Positions 24,232-33,958 of a stretch of DNA of 35,035 bases are shown here, piece by piece (within the stretch, counting starts at the first letter, position 1; every line of letters starts with the position of its first letter). The notes beneath the pieces were generated by a model. That model made no database searches, had not been told where the DNA came from, and was given only the letters and a program-made list of their open reading frames with translations. The position numbers were made by a program, and so were the translations under genes. This DNA comes from JBCDBL01 sp039183635 (GTDB taxonomy: Bacteria; Pseudomonadota; Alphaproteobacteria; Caulobacterales; Parvularculaceae). The stretch covers positions 1 to 35,035 of the forward strand of contig JBCDBL010000030.1 of the NCBI GenBank assembly GCA_039183635.1. Direction: 5' to 3'.

Positions 24232-25893
24232 ATGGCGGGGGCGGATCGAAATATGCTGCGCGCCGCCGCAGAAGCCGGTCAGGACATCGCCGCCTCTGCG
24301 CGGGCGTTTTGGGGCGAAACGCCGTTTTATCAACTGCAGCTGTCAGGTCCTGCGCCGGACCGCATCTTAACACGGCCGAAGGACTTGCGCCGCGCCGCCG
24401 CCGCAGATGGCGCCGCCATCGCCGAAGGACGCATTGAAATCGCAGGGCGAACCGTCAAAGCCGGATCGCCAGCAGATATATGGGACGCCGCGGACGGCGC
24501 ATCCGATGATGTTTTCAGCGGTTTGCACAGTTTTACATGGCTAAGATCTCTCGCCGCCCATGGCGATCGTGAAGCGGCCCGCGCTGCGATCGGCGCATGG
24601 CTCGACCGATATGGCAAATGGGACGCAGACGGATGGGCGCCGGCTTTAACGGCGGAAAGGTTGTTCGCCTGGCTCGCCCACAGCAGATTTGTGTGCGACG
24701 GCGCCGACCTCATCTGGCGGTCTCGATTTCTCACGGCGATTGGCCGCCAGACCCGCCACCTGTCGCGGTCGGCGCACAGAGCGCCGGAAGGGTACGACCG
24801 GCTGGTCAGCGCCAGCGGCCTCGCCATCGCCGCGGCCGCCATGCCGAACGGCGAAGCGATGTTGGAACGCGGCCTTGCCTTATTGCGCCGTGAGATCCGC
24901 CTGCAAATTCGTCCCGATGGCGGGCATTTGAGCCGCAACCCCTCAATTCAGCTCGACGCGCTGTTGCGGCTCGCCGGTCTCGCGGAGACACTGGCTGCAA
25001 GAAACTTATCGACGCCGGGTTTCCTTCGCCACGCCCTTGATAAAATGACGCCTATGGCGCGGTATTTCCAAATGGGCGACGGCGGCTTGACCCTGTTCCA
25101 TAACGGGCTGACCGATGATGCAGACGCCCTTGCAGCCATCCTGGCCCGGGACGATATGCACGCCAAGCCGTTTGGTTTCGCTCCGTATACAGCTTACCAG
25201 AGGGCCGCGGCGGGACGCTCCACCGTGATCATGGATGTCGGCCGCCCTGCGCCGACGCCCTTCGACGGGCAAGCCCACGAAAGTCCATTGGCGTTCGAGT
25301 TTTGTCATGGACGTACACGGATTGTTACAAATTGCGGCGCCGCCCATCAATTGGGCGAGAGCTGGGCGCAAGCCTTACGCGGCGTTGCAGCCCATTCGAC
25401 AATTTGCCCGCACCACACGGCCGCCGAAGCCTCAACAGCGTTCGAGATGGAAAGCCAGCGTTTTGAAAGCCAGGAAGGGCTCTGGCTGGAAGCGTTACGT
25501 AAAGGCGGCCCGGGCGCGCCGGATGCGCGTTTCCAGCGCCGTGTGTTTCTGTCCGCTAACGGCGACGATCTGCGCGGATCGGATGCGATCTGGCGCGAGG
25601 GCGGCGGCGCGGCCCCAGGCGCGGATATCCGGTTTCACATCCACCCTGACGTGCGCGCCTCGCTCTCACGGGACCGTAAAAGCGTGCTCCTTATCGTTTC
25701 CGGCGGCGAGGGGTGGCGGTTCCGCAGCGATTGCGCCGATGTGTCGCTGGAAAAAAGCGTCCACATCCCGGACGGCGTCCGCACCCGGGCGGCCGAACAG
25801 ATCGTTTTAAAATTAACTGAGGGCGTGCAAAGCCAGCGCCGATCTGTAAAGTGGGCGTTTAAACGTATGTCGCGCGGCGTGGGGACAGGGTAA
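24232..25893 (+). CDS. Heparinase II/III family protein
   Basis: A 553-residue protein with an alpha-helical N-terminal half (about 90-300, LHSFTWLRSLAAHGD...GRQTRHLSRSAHRAPEGYDRLVSASGLAIAA) and a beta-rich C-terminal half (MGDGGLTLFHNG, then FDGQAHESPLAFEFCHGRTRIVTNCG, then HHTAAEASTAFEMES). This is the layout of the heparinase II/III group of polysaccharide lyases. No signal peptide is visible, so it appears cytoplasmic, unlike secreted heparinases. The rpe - heparinase - purH neighbourhood is recurrent in alphaproteobacteria. Substrate unknown; the following nucleotide-sugar enzyme suggests a link with glycan metabolism. Confidence 0.87.
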   Translation: MAGADRNMLRAAAEAGQDIAASARAFWGETPFYQLQLSGPAPDRILTRPKDLRRAAAADGAAIAEGRIEIAGRTVKAGSPADIWDAADGASDDVFSGLHSFTWLRSLAAHGDREAARAAIGAWLDRYGKWDADGWAPALTAERLFAWLAHSRFVCDGADLIWRSRFLTAIGRQTRHLSRSAHRAPEGYDRLVSASGLAIAAAAMPNGEAMLERGLALLRREIRLQIRPDGGHLSRNPSIQLDALLRLAGLAETLAARNLSTPGFLRHALDKMTPMARYFQMGDGGLTLFHNGLTDDADALAAILARDDMHAKPFGFAPYTAYQRAAAGRSTVIMDVGRPAPTPFDGQAHESPLAFEFCHGRTRIVTNCGAAHQLGESWAQALRGVAAHSTICPHHTAAEASTAFEMESQRFESQEGLWLEALRKGGPGAPDARFQRRVFLSANGDDLRGSDAIWREGGGAAPGADIRFHIHPDVRASLSRDRKSVLLIVSGGEGWRFRSDCADVSLEKSVHIPDGVRTRAAEQIVLKLTEGVQSQRRSVKWAFKRMSRGVGTG

Positions 25894-25959
25894 GCTGCGC
25901 CTCACGTATTGTCGGTGGGGCGCCTATCGCCTCAGACGCGTTGCGGAGGGACGATCTTC

Positions 25960-27192
25960 ATGGCCGATACGATTTTCAGAAAACTTAAACGCGCGATCTT
26001 CACAAATCACGAGAAGAGCGATGCGATGAGCCCGCGCCTCGCCCCTTGCGATTTCGCCGCCGCCGAGCTTGAGCCCTCCCAGCTTTTGGAACGCCCGGCC
26101 AAACGTATCGACAAACGCGCCTCCCGAAAGTTCATTACCGGAAAACGGGTCCTTATCACTGGCGCCGGCGGCACCATCGGCTCCGAACTTGTGCGTCAGG
26201 TCCTCGCCTTTGAACCGGAACACCTTACAATTGTCGACAATTCAGAATTCAACCTTTATCAAATCGACCTTGAGTTGCGCGAACGCAGCCACAAGATTGC
26301 ACGAATGACGCGGCTGGCCGATGTATGTCGCCGCAATCATCTGGATCGGATTTTCGAAGAAAGCAAACCCGACATTGTGCTCCACGCCGCAGCGCTGAAG
26401 CATGTGCCCATGGTGGAGGAAAACCCCTCCGTCGGCGCCTTGACCAACGTGCTTGGCGCGAAAAACGTGTTCGACGCCGCTATCGATTACAGGGCGGAGA
26501 CAGTGGTCTTCATCTCCACGGACAAAGCCGTGAACCCGACCAGCATGATGGGCGCAACCAAGCGCGTCGCCGAGCTTTACGCCCAGGCGCTCGACGTTGC
26601 GCAAACGGATACGCGTTTTGTCACCGTGCGTTTCGGCAACGTTTTAGGCTCCACAGGTTCTGTCGTGCCGTTGTTCCAACGTCAAATCGCCAAGGGCGGC
26701 CCGGTGACCATCACTCACCCGGACATCAGCCGCTTCTTCATGACGACCCGCGAGGCCGTGCAGCTTGTCCTCCAGGCCGCCAGCCTGGACTCTGCTGAAA
26801 AGGGCGTCGTCACCCATGACGGACGTATTTTCGTCCTCGACATGGGCGAACCGGTGAAAATTCTGGACCTCGCCAAACGCATGATCCGCCTGGCGGGAGT
26901 AACGCCGGGCCGGGATATCGAGATCAGCTTCACAGGCCTTAGACCCGGAGAAAAACTCTTCGAAGAAATTTTTCTCGACAGCGAAAAGCTTGTAAAAACT
27001 GGCGCCGACGGGGTTCTTCTGGCGGCGCCGACCATGATCGACCTGCCTTTGCTGAACCCGCGCCTTGAAGACGTCATCCGCTCGGCCATGAACAATGAAG
27101 ACGAGGAGCTCGCCGAGGCTGTGCAACATTTGGTGCCTGAGTTCCACGGCTGCGAAAGCACACAAACGCCGCTCGCATCCAAACGCGCCTGA
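25960..27192 (+). CDS. Nucleotide-sugar 4,6-dehydratase-like SDR (CapD/WbpM catalytic domain)
   Basis: A 410-residue extended SDR. The NAD(P) loop is GAGGTIGSE (68-75), with HAAALKHVPMVEENP and FISTDKAVNPTSMMGATKR. In the last, Lys201 is present but the usual catalytic Tyr is Met197, the S-M-K form known from WbpM-type UDP-GlcNAc 4,6-dehydratases. RFGNVLGSTGSVVPLF and ITHPDISRFFMT follow. The N-terminal membrane domain of full-length WbpM/CapD is missing, leaving about 60 unassigned residues. ATG 25960 has GGAGGG upstream; the frame is open back to 25909. Likely makes a modified sugar for surface polysaccharide. Confidence 0.86.
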   Translation: MADTIFRKLKRAIFTNHEKSDAMSPRLAPCDFAAAELEPSQLLERPAKRIDKRASRKFITGKRVLITGAGGTIGSELVRQVLAFEPEHLTIVDNSEFNLYQIDLELRERSHKIARMTRLADVCRRNHLDRIFEESKPDIVLHAAALKHVPMVEENPSVGALTNVLGAKNVFDAAIDYRAETVVFISTDKAVNPTSMMGATKRVAELYAQALDVAQTDTRFVTVRFGNVLGSTGSVVPLFQRQIAKGGPVTITHPDISRFFMTTREAVQLVLQAASLDSAEKGVVTHDGRIFVLDMGEPVKILDLAKRMIRLAGVTPGRDIEISFTGLRPGEKLFEEIFLDSEKLVKTGADGVLLAAPTMIDLPLLNPRLEDVIRSAMNNEDEELAEAVQHLVPEFHGCESTQTPLASKRA

Positions 27193-27271
27193 GCGAGCAT
27201 CTTGCCGAAGGCGCAGCGCTTCGTTAAAAGCGCGGCTTCTTAATAAAAATGAACAAGAGGAGGCTCGCTCG

Positions 27272-28861
27272 ATGCCGAGTCCAGACACCGCGCCGATCGC
27301 CCGCGCGTTGATTTCCGTTTCCGATAAAACTGGCCTTGCACCCTTTGCAACACGACTTAACGCCGCCGGCGTCGATCTCGTGTCCACCGGCGGCACGGCG
27401 AACGCCCTGCGCGAAGCGGAGCTCCCGGTCGCCGATGTGTCCGACCTTACGAAATTTCCCGAAATGCTGGACGGGCGCGTGAAAACGTTGCACCCCGGCG
27501 TCCATGGCGGACTGCTCGCCTTGCGTGGAAACGCCGAGCACGAAGCCGCCATCGCCGCCCACGACATCGCGCCCATCGATCTTCTTGTGGTTAATCTGTA
27601 CCCGTTTGAGGAAACAATCGCCAAAGGCGCCGATTACGATACGTGCATTGAAAATATAGACATCGGCGGACCTGCGATGATTCGCGCAGCGGCGAAAAAC
27701 CATGCCCATGTCGCCGTCGTCGTTGATATCGAGGACTATGAAGCCATCCTTACAGAGATTGAAGCCGAAGGCGGCGTAACTTTGGAGACGCGTAAACGCC
27801 TCGCCGCGAAAGCTTACGCCCGCACCGCAGCTTACGATGCTGCAATCAGCGGATGGTTCGCCGATGTATTGGGCGAAGAACACCCCAAACGCCGGGCCTT
27901 CGCCGGCGCGTTGAAACACACAGTACGATACGGAGAGAACCCGCACCAGAGCGCGGGATTTTACCTGACCGGAGAAGATCGACCCGGCGTCGCAGCCGCC
28001 AAGCAGATTCAGGGCAAAGAGCTTAGCTACAATAATATCAACGATACCGACGCCGCCTTTGAGTGCGTTGCAGAGTTCGATGCCGCCGCACCGGCCGTTG
28101 CCATTATTAAACACGCCAATCCTTGCGGCGTCGCCGTGGGCGCCACGCTGGTCGAGGCCTATGAAAAAGCCCTCTCCTGCGATCCTGTGAGCGCCTTTGG
28201 CGGCGTTATCGCCCTTAATGGTCGCCTTGATAAGGCGAGTGCGGAAAAAATTACGGAGATTTTCACTGAAGTTATTATCGCCCCGGGGGCGGATGACGAC
28301 GCCAGGGAGATAATCGCCAGAAAGAAGAACCTGCGCCTGCTGTTAACAGGCGACATGCCGGACCCGACAGCGCCTGGACTTGCCCTGAAAACCGTCGCCG
28401 GCGGCCTTCTTGTGCAAACGGCGGATCGTATGCGCGTCACGAAAAACGATCTGAAGATCGTCAGCAAACGACAGCCGACGCCTGAGGAGTTTCAGGACAT
28501 GCTTTTTGCCTTTAAAGTCGCAAAACATGTAAAATCAAACGCCATCGTTTACGCCAAAGGCGGCGCCACGGTCGGCGTCGGCGCCGGGCAGATGAGCCGC
28601 CTGGATTCAGCACGCATCGCTGTGCGCAAATCAGAAGACGCAGCAAAAGCGGCGGGCGCCGCGACGCCTCTCGTGCATGGTTCCGTCGTCGCCTCGGACG
28701 CCTTCTTTCCGTTTGCAGATGGTCTTATCGCCGCCGCTGAAGCAGGCGCAACAGCTGTCATTCAACCGGGAGGCTCCATTCGCGACGAGGAAGTGATCGC
28801 CGCAGCGGACGAGCGGAACCTCGCCATGGCCTTCACCGGCGTCCGCCACTTCCGCCATTAA
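27272..28861 (+). CDS. purH: Bifunctional AICAR transformylase / IMP cyclohydrolase
   Basis: A 529-residue enzyme for the last two steps of IMP synthesis. The N-terminal MGS-like cyclohydrolase domain (about 1-200) shows ISVSDKTGLAPFATRL, STGGTA and TKFPEMLDGRVKTLHPGVHGGLLA. The transformylase domain follows with KHTVRYGENPHQSAGFY, Lys280-His281 in IIKHANPCGVAVG, and VGVGAGQMSRLDS near the end. The frame is open back to 27095 inside the upstream gene; ATG 27272 with AGAGGAGG gives the standard length. Confidence 0.97.
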   Translation: MPSPDTAPIARALISVSDKTGLAPFATRLNAAGVDLVSTGGTANALREAELPVADVSDLTKFPEMLDGRVKTLHPGVHGGLLALRGNAEHEAAIAAHDIAPIDLLVVNLYPFEETIAKGADYDTCIENIDIGGPAMIRAAAKNHAHVAVVVDIEDYEAILTEIEAEGGVTLETRKRLAAKAYARTAAYDAAISGWFADVLGEEHPKRRAFAGALKHTVRYGENPHQSAGFYLTGEDRPGVAAAKQIQGKELSYNNINDTDAAFECVAEFDAAAPAVAIIKHANPCGVAVGATLVEAYEKALSCDPVSAFGGVIALNGRLDKASAEKITEIFTEVIIAPGADDDAREIIARKKNLRLLLTGDMPDPTAPGLALKTVAGGLLVQTADRMRVTKNDLKIVSKRQPTPEEFQDMLFAFKVAKHVKSNAIVYAKGGATVGVGAGQMSRLDSARIAVRKSEDAAKAAGAATPLVHGSVVASDAFFPFADGLIAAAEAGATAVIQPGGSIRDEEVIAAADERNLAMAFTGVRHFRH

Positions 28862-28886
28862 CAAAACCAGACGCTTGAAGCGCTTC

Positions 28887-28927
28887 TAAAGCGTCTCTTC
28901 TTCAATCGGAATCAGGCAGACGCTTTA
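28887..28927 (-). repeat. Dispersed repeat, copy 4 (tail hairpin only), between convergent genes
   Basis: On the minus strand it begins with the TAA stop of the glutamate dehydrogenase gene and forms the hairpin taaagcgtct / agacgcttta. It matches the tail of copy 2 at 40 of 41 bases. Placed between convergent purH and gdh stops, it may serve as a two-way transcript end. Confidence 0.7.
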
Positions 28928-31900
28928 GTTTTGCGTCCAATCGGCCAGTTCACGGATTTGACGGTTGGCGAGCGCGAGCTTGCCGACGGTAAGATCCGCA
29001 CGCACATCGAGTTCCGCCAAAATACCGGTCGCCCGCTCAATGGGCCGGGCGTGGGCGTCGCGCCAATCGGCGAAGACAGTTTCCGCCCATTCCACAGAAA
29101 TCGCCTGCTCTTCGGGAGGATTAGACAGTGACGCAATGACGGAACCGGCAAGAGCGCGTTGATGGTGCAAAACATCTTCAACCAGACGGCGGACCGCCAG
29201 ACGATCGAAATGCTCAGTCAACTTCATTTTCAAGGCTGAAGCACGCATACGGTCAAGGCCAAGCCCCGCGCCGGTTGCGAAATAAATTCGCGCCGCCGCC
29301 GCGATGGGCCAATTGTGATCGCGGGCGAGATCCACAATATCCGGTGCGGAATTAAGAGACCGCAAGCCGGCTCCAGCATCCGCAATATCTTCCGGTACGC
29401 CCAGTTCCCTCAATCCTGCGGCATGTTCGCCGATCAATTGCTGGTCAAACTCCGAGACATAATCGACGATATGCTCACGCAACGTCAAAACGCCTGCGTG
29501 ATACCGCTCTATGGTGCGCGTCAAACAAGAGTTTTGCGCTTCCTCCACGATCGCACCTGAACTTAGGAGCCAGTAGACCTGACGACGCAGCAAACCGATG
29601 GCCTCTTGATGTAAAGTGAACTGCGCGTCTGCAGGCGTTTTATTATCCAAGGCGTTTACAGACGCCGCATAAGCGTCAATGTCGAAAACCCGCCGCGCGA
29701 TTTCAAAGGCGAGAGCCACTTCACCCGGCGTCGCGCCGGTGCTTTCCACAACCCGATAAGCAAAAGTTAGTCCACAGATATTTACAAGCTGATTCGAAAG
29801 CCTTGTCGTGATGATTTCCCGGCGCAGACGATGCGCCTTAATAGCCATATCAAAGCCATGAAGTTGTTCTGGAAAATACGCCGCAAGATCATCTTCGAAA
29901 TAGGGGTGATCCGGTACGTTGGAAGCGATGATTTCGTCAAACAGCCAGATCTTCGCATAAGCCATCAGCACAGACAGCTCCGGTCGCGTGAGGCCGCGTC
30001 CGGCGGCCTTACGTTCCGCCACCTCGTCGGTGTGCGGCAACCCTTCCAGGTCCCGGTCCAACCGGCCGAGACGCTCCAACTCCTGCATAAAGCGCTCATG
30101 GGCGTCGAGATCGTCCGCAGCGGAACTTAAAGCCAGGCTGAGGGCCAGTGTTTGGTCATAGTTATTCCGCAAAACATGCCGGGCGACATCGTCCGTCATC
30201 GCAGCGAGAAGATCATTGCGATCGTCTGCAGCGAGCGCCCCTTGGCCGATCGCGTTATTAAGAAGAATTTTAATATTCACTTCGTGATCAGAGGAATCAA
30301 CGCCGGCCGAATTATCCACCGCATCGGTGTTCACCCGTCCTCCGGCCCTTGCAAAGGCGATGCGCGCATCCTGCGTAAGACCAAGATTAGCCCCTTCGCC
30401 GATCACTTTCGCGCCGGCTTCCGTCACGTCGATGCGGATGGCGTCATTCGCCCGATCCCCGACGCGCCAATTTTCTTCGCCGGGCGCCTTGTAATATGTG
30501 CCGATGCCCCCGAGCCAAAACAGCTCCGTCGGCGTTTTTAAGATCGCCTGCAAGATTTCATTCGGGCTCGCCTTGTCCTGCTTCAAATTCAACAGCGCCT
30601 TCATTTCAGGCGACAGCGCAACGGATTTCGCCTGGCGACTAAACACCCCGCCGCCTTTGGAGATCAAGGCCTTGTCATAATCCTGCCAGGAGGTGCGCGG
30701 CGCATTGAAAAGACGCTCCCGCTCCGCATAAGAGGTTTCAGGATCAGGGTCGGGATCGATAAAGATATCGCGATGGTCGAAGGCCGCGATGAGTTTGATT
30801 TGCCGGGACAACAGCATGCCGTTGCCAAAGACGTCTCCGGACATATCGCCGACGCCGGTCACGGTAAACGGCTCGCTTTGAATGTCCTTGCCCATTTCCC
30901 GGAAGTGACGCTTCACCGCCTCCCAGGCGCCGCGGGCGGTGATGCCCATCGCTTTGTGGTCATAGCCGGCGGAGCCGCCCGAGGCGAACGCGTCGCCAAG
31001 CCAAAACCCATACTCCTCAGCTATGCCGTTTGCAGTGTCGGAAAATACAGCTGTACCTTTATCGGCGGCGACGACGAGATATGGGTCCTGTTCATCCCGT
31101 GCGGCCACCCCATCCGGCGTGACAATCTCATCATTGACAATATTGTCTGTTACATCCAACAGACCACGGATAAAATACTTGTAAGCCTCCCGGCCTTCGG
31201 CGAAGACAGCATCTCTGTCGCCGCCTTTGGGCAAGTGCTTTGGATAAAACCCGCCCTTAGAGCCGACCGGCACGATCACGGCGTTTTTCACCTGCTGAGC
31301 TTTCACCAGATCCAGGATCTCTGTACGGAAGTCTTCGCGACGATCCGACCAGCGCAAACCGCCCCGCGCGACGGCGCCGAACCGCAAATGCACGCCGTCG
31401 ACTCTCGGGCTGGAGACGAAAATTTCTCGGAAAGGCTTGGGATCGGGAAGCTCTTCAAGGGTCCGGCTGGCGATTTTGAAAGACATATAGGGCTTTGTAG
31501 AACCGTCAGGCAGCTTTTGATAGTAATTCGTACGCGTCACAGCTTTAATGAAGTTCACAAAGCGTCGGAAAATCCGATCCTCGTCCAAGCTCGCCACAGT
31601 GTCGAGACCTGTGGCGAAGGCGTCCAGAACCCGGCTCTCATCCTTTTCACGCGCGGACGGGTCCTTCTCGCCTGAAGGATGAAAGCGCGCATGGAACAAC
31701 TCCACCAGAAGCTTGGTCAGATCCGGGTGAGCGTTCAGGGTCTGCGCCATATAATCATGGCTAAAGGCGAAACCGGATTGGGCGTGGTGCCGCGCCGCGC
31801 CGCGCAGCATCGCCGCCTCCCGCCAGTTAAGGCCGGCGTTGACAACAAGGGCGTTGAAACCATCATCCTCCGTCTGTTCTTCCAGAACAGCCAGACAGGC

Positions 31901-33835
31901 GCCTTCAAACGCCGTGCGAATAGCCTCAAGATCAACTTTATCCGCACCGTCAACGGCGGTCAGAAAGTCATGCACCCAAACGACCGTATTCGACTTATCG
32001 CCGAATGTCACAGGATGACCCGCTTCCTGCAGAACGTTGAGACCCATATTCTCCAGAACCGGCAAAAACACCGATAACGGAATAGGTTCCTTCCAATTAT
32101 AAAGTTTCAAACGCAGATATGTCGCGCGATCCCCCTTGCGGCGGTAGGCCCGCAAAGCACGCGGCGACGCGGCGGACAAAGCTTCAATCTTTTCGATATC
32201 CGACAAAGCTTCGCTGGCGTCGTTCGCCTCTTTGTAACCGGCCGTAAAAGCGTTTTCATAGCGCTGGAACAACCCCCGCGGCGGCGCGCCGTCGTAAAGA
32301 CCGCGCATTGCGTCCTTTAACCGATCCGCCCAGGTCTGGACAATCTCCGTAACGGCGGCGTCCAGCTCTTTAATCGATGGACCGGCCGGCGCGCGATCGT
32401 CAAGACCGACAATATAATGCACACGGGCGAGCGGCCCCTCTCCCGTTGTCGGGTAAAACGCGGACAAACGCCCTTTATAGGCTTTGCGAAGCGTTTCCCC
32501 TATTTCTTCGCGCACATATGAATTAAAGCGATCGCGAGGAATGAACACCATAGCGGACACAAACCGGTCGAACCGGTCGCGCCGAATGAAAACTTTCGTC
32601 CGTGGGCGCTTGTACAAACGCATAACACCGACAGCGGCGGCGGACAATTCCTCCACATTGACCTGGAAAATTTCGTCCCGCGGGTATGTTTCAAGGATGT
32701 TGACCAGAGCCTTTTCGTTGTGACCGCCCGGCGAGAACGAAGACCGCTCAACGACTTTTTCAATACGCCGGCGCAGCAGGGGAATATCCGTCGCCGGTTT
32801 ATTGTACGCATCAGCGGTGAACAGACCGACAAAACGCTCTTCACCAGCCGGCTCGCCGTCAGGACCGAAAATTTTAACGCCCACATAATCCATATAGGCG
32901 CGCCGATGCACCACAGACTTGGCGTTTGACTTCGCCACCAGGATCGGCTCTGCAGACGTCATAAAATCTTTAACCGCCGCTGTGGGGCGCCCATCATCGC
33001 TTAGTGTACCCCGTAAAATACGCCGCTCCGGATCACGTAAAATACCAAGATCGCTCTCGATATCATGGGCGAACCGCTCACCGCCCTCATCATCCGCATA
33101 GGAATAGCGGCGCGCGCCCAAAAAGGCGAAACGGTTGTCCCAAAGCCATTTCAGGAAATCGACCGCCTCGCGCAGGTCTTCGCGATCGACGCCTTTGGGC
33201 CGCGCCCGTTCAAGGGCGGCGATAGAGCCGGCGAGACGGGCGCGCATCGGCTCCCAATCCTGCACCGCAACGGAAACGTCGGCGAGCACGGCGCGAATGT
33301 CCTGCTCAATCAGCGCGGGCTCTTGTTCGTCGGCGGCGGGATCCATTTCAATATGGATCATCGCTTCGCGCACTGTGCGGCCTTTGCCGTTCATGGCCCG
33401 CGCGCCGCCGTCATCGCGTTTGGATTCCACCACAGCGTTGATGAAAAACGACACCACTTTGCCGCGCTCGGACAGGGCGGCGGAAATCGAATCCACAAGA
33501 AACGGCTTGTCGTCGGTGACGACGTTCAAGACAAGCCTTGCCGACCGCCAATCCTGGCCGGCATCGGCGCGCAATTCCACCAGATCCTCGCCCGGCGCCC
33601 GCCTGGCGCTCGCCGCCCAGGCATTTGTGGCGTGACCGACCAGAACTTCACGATCTGTGAGTTGCGCGGCTTCTCCGGTGGCGTAATGAACAAGCTGTTC
33701 AACAAATTCCTCAAAAGCGCGTAACGCGCGGCCCTCATCGTCAAAAGCGGCGAGATCCTTTTCCTTCGCTGCGTTCAGTATATCTTTGACAAGGGTTTCC
33801 GTGAGGACGTTTTCAGTAGAAAGATCATGCGCCAT
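28925..33835 (-). CDS. gdhB: NAD-specific glutamate dehydrogenase, GDH-180 class
   Basis: A 1636-residue enzyme, the size of the large bacterial class, converting glutamate to 2-oxoglutarate and ammonia with NAD. The N-terminal half (ACT-like regulatory regions, about 1-700) is typical of this class. The catalytic domain starts near 800 with GGLRWSDRREDFRTEILDLVKAQQVKNAV (from residue 825), then PVGSKGGF, whose Lys860 matches the substrate lysine of GDHs. The dinucleotide region VTGVGDMSGDVFGNGML follows at about 990-1005. The C-terminal roughly 500 residues are helical and class-specific. The symbol follows usage in some genomes. The stop codon overlaps a dispersed repeat. Confidence 0.95.
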   Translation of the reverse strand: MAHDLSTENVLTETLVKDILNAAKEKDLAAFDDEGRALRAFEEFVEQLVHYATGEAAQLTDREVLVGHATNAWAASARRAPGEDLVELRADAGQDWRSARLVLNVVTDDKPFLVDSISAALSERGKVVSFFINAVVESKRDDGGARAMNGKGRTVREAMIHIEMDPAADEQEPALIEQDIRAVLADVSVAVQDWEPMRARLAGSIAALERARPKGVDREDLREAVDFLKWLWDNRFAFLGARRYSYADDEGGERFAHDIESDLGILRDPERRILRGTLSDDGRPTAAVKDFMTSAEPILVAKSNAKSVVHRRAYMDYVGVKIFGPDGEPAGEERFVGLFTADAYNKPATDIPLLRRRIEKVVERSSFSPGGHNEKALVNILETYPRDEIFQVNVEELSAAAVGVMRLYKRPRTKVFIRRDRFDRFVSAMVFIPRDRFNSYVREEIGETLRKAYKGRLSAFYPTTGEGPLARVHYIVGLDDRAPAGPSIKELDAAVTEIVQTWADRLKDAMRGLYDGAPPRGLFQRYENAFTAGYKEANDASEALSDIEKIEALSAASPRALRAYRRKGDRATYLRLKLYNWKEPIPLSVFLPVLENMGLNVLQEAGHPVTFGDKSNTVVWVHDFLTAVDGADKVDLEAIRTAFEGACLAVLEEQTEDDGFNALVVNAGLNWREAAMLRGAARHHAQSGFAFSHDYMAQTLNAHPDLTKLLVELFHARFHPSGEKDPSAREKDESRVLDAFATGLDTVASLDEDRIFRRFVNFIKAVTRTNYYQKLPDGSTKPYMSFKIASRTLEELPDPKPFREIFVSSPRVDGVHLRFGAVARGGLRWSDRREDFRTEILDLVKAQQVKNAVIVPVGSKGGFYPKHLPKGGDRDAVFAEGREAYKYFIRGLLDVTDNIVNDEIVTPDGVAARDEQDPYLVVAADKGTAVFSDTANGIAEEYGFWLGDAFASGGSAGYDHKAMGITARGAWEAVKRHFREMGKDIQSEPFTVTGVGDMSGDVFGNGMLLSRQIKLIAAFDHRDIFIDPDPDPETSYAERERLFNAPRTSWQDYDKALISKGGGVFSRQAKSVALSPEMKALLNLKQDKASPNEILQAILKTPTELFWLGGIGTYYKAPGEENWRVGDRANDAIRIDVTEAGAKVIGEGANLGLTQDARIAFARAGGRVNTDAVDNSAGVDSSDHEVNIKILLNNAIGQGALAADDRNDLLAAMTDDVARHVLRNNYDQTLALSLALSSAADDLDAHERFMQELERLGRLDRDLEGLPHTDEVAERKAAGRGLTRPELSVLMAYAKIWLFDEIIASNVPDHPYFEDDLAAYFPEQLHGFDMAIKAHRLRREIITTRLSNQLVNICGLTFAYRVVESTGATPGEVALAFEIARRVFDIDAYAASVNALDNKTPADAQFTLHQEAIGLLRRQVYWLLSSGAIVEEAQNSCLTRTIERYHAGVLTLREHIVDYVSEFDQQLIGEHAAGLRELGVPEDIADAGAGLRSLNSAPDIVDLARDHNWPIAAAARIYFATGAGLGLDRMRASALKMKLTEHFDRLAVRRLVEDVLHHQRALAGSVIASLSNPPEEQAISVEWAETVFADWRDAHARPIERATGILAELDVRADLTVGKLALANRQIRELADWTQN

Positions 33836-33958
33836 AGCCGGGCCGTTCCGCGTTTTTTGCAGCCAAACACGGCTGCAAGGTAAGACAATAATGTAACAGT
33901 CTTAACCTTAAACGACAGAGGCGAACGGGACGTTAATGCGCGCGTCCGACAGGCTGAA

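Noticed and set aside
26644..27624. 326-codon minus-strand frame spanning the dehydratase/purH junction
   Set aside because: Crosses two well-supported plus-strand genes and has no family features.
30773..31675. 300-codon plus-strand frame opposite the glutamate dehydrogenase gene
   Set aside because: Mirror frame of the conserved GDH catalytic region; no motif or ribosome site supports it.
33895..33920. ttaaccttaa considered as a CtrA site upstream of gdh
   Set aside because: Spacing between the half-sites is two bases rather than seven.
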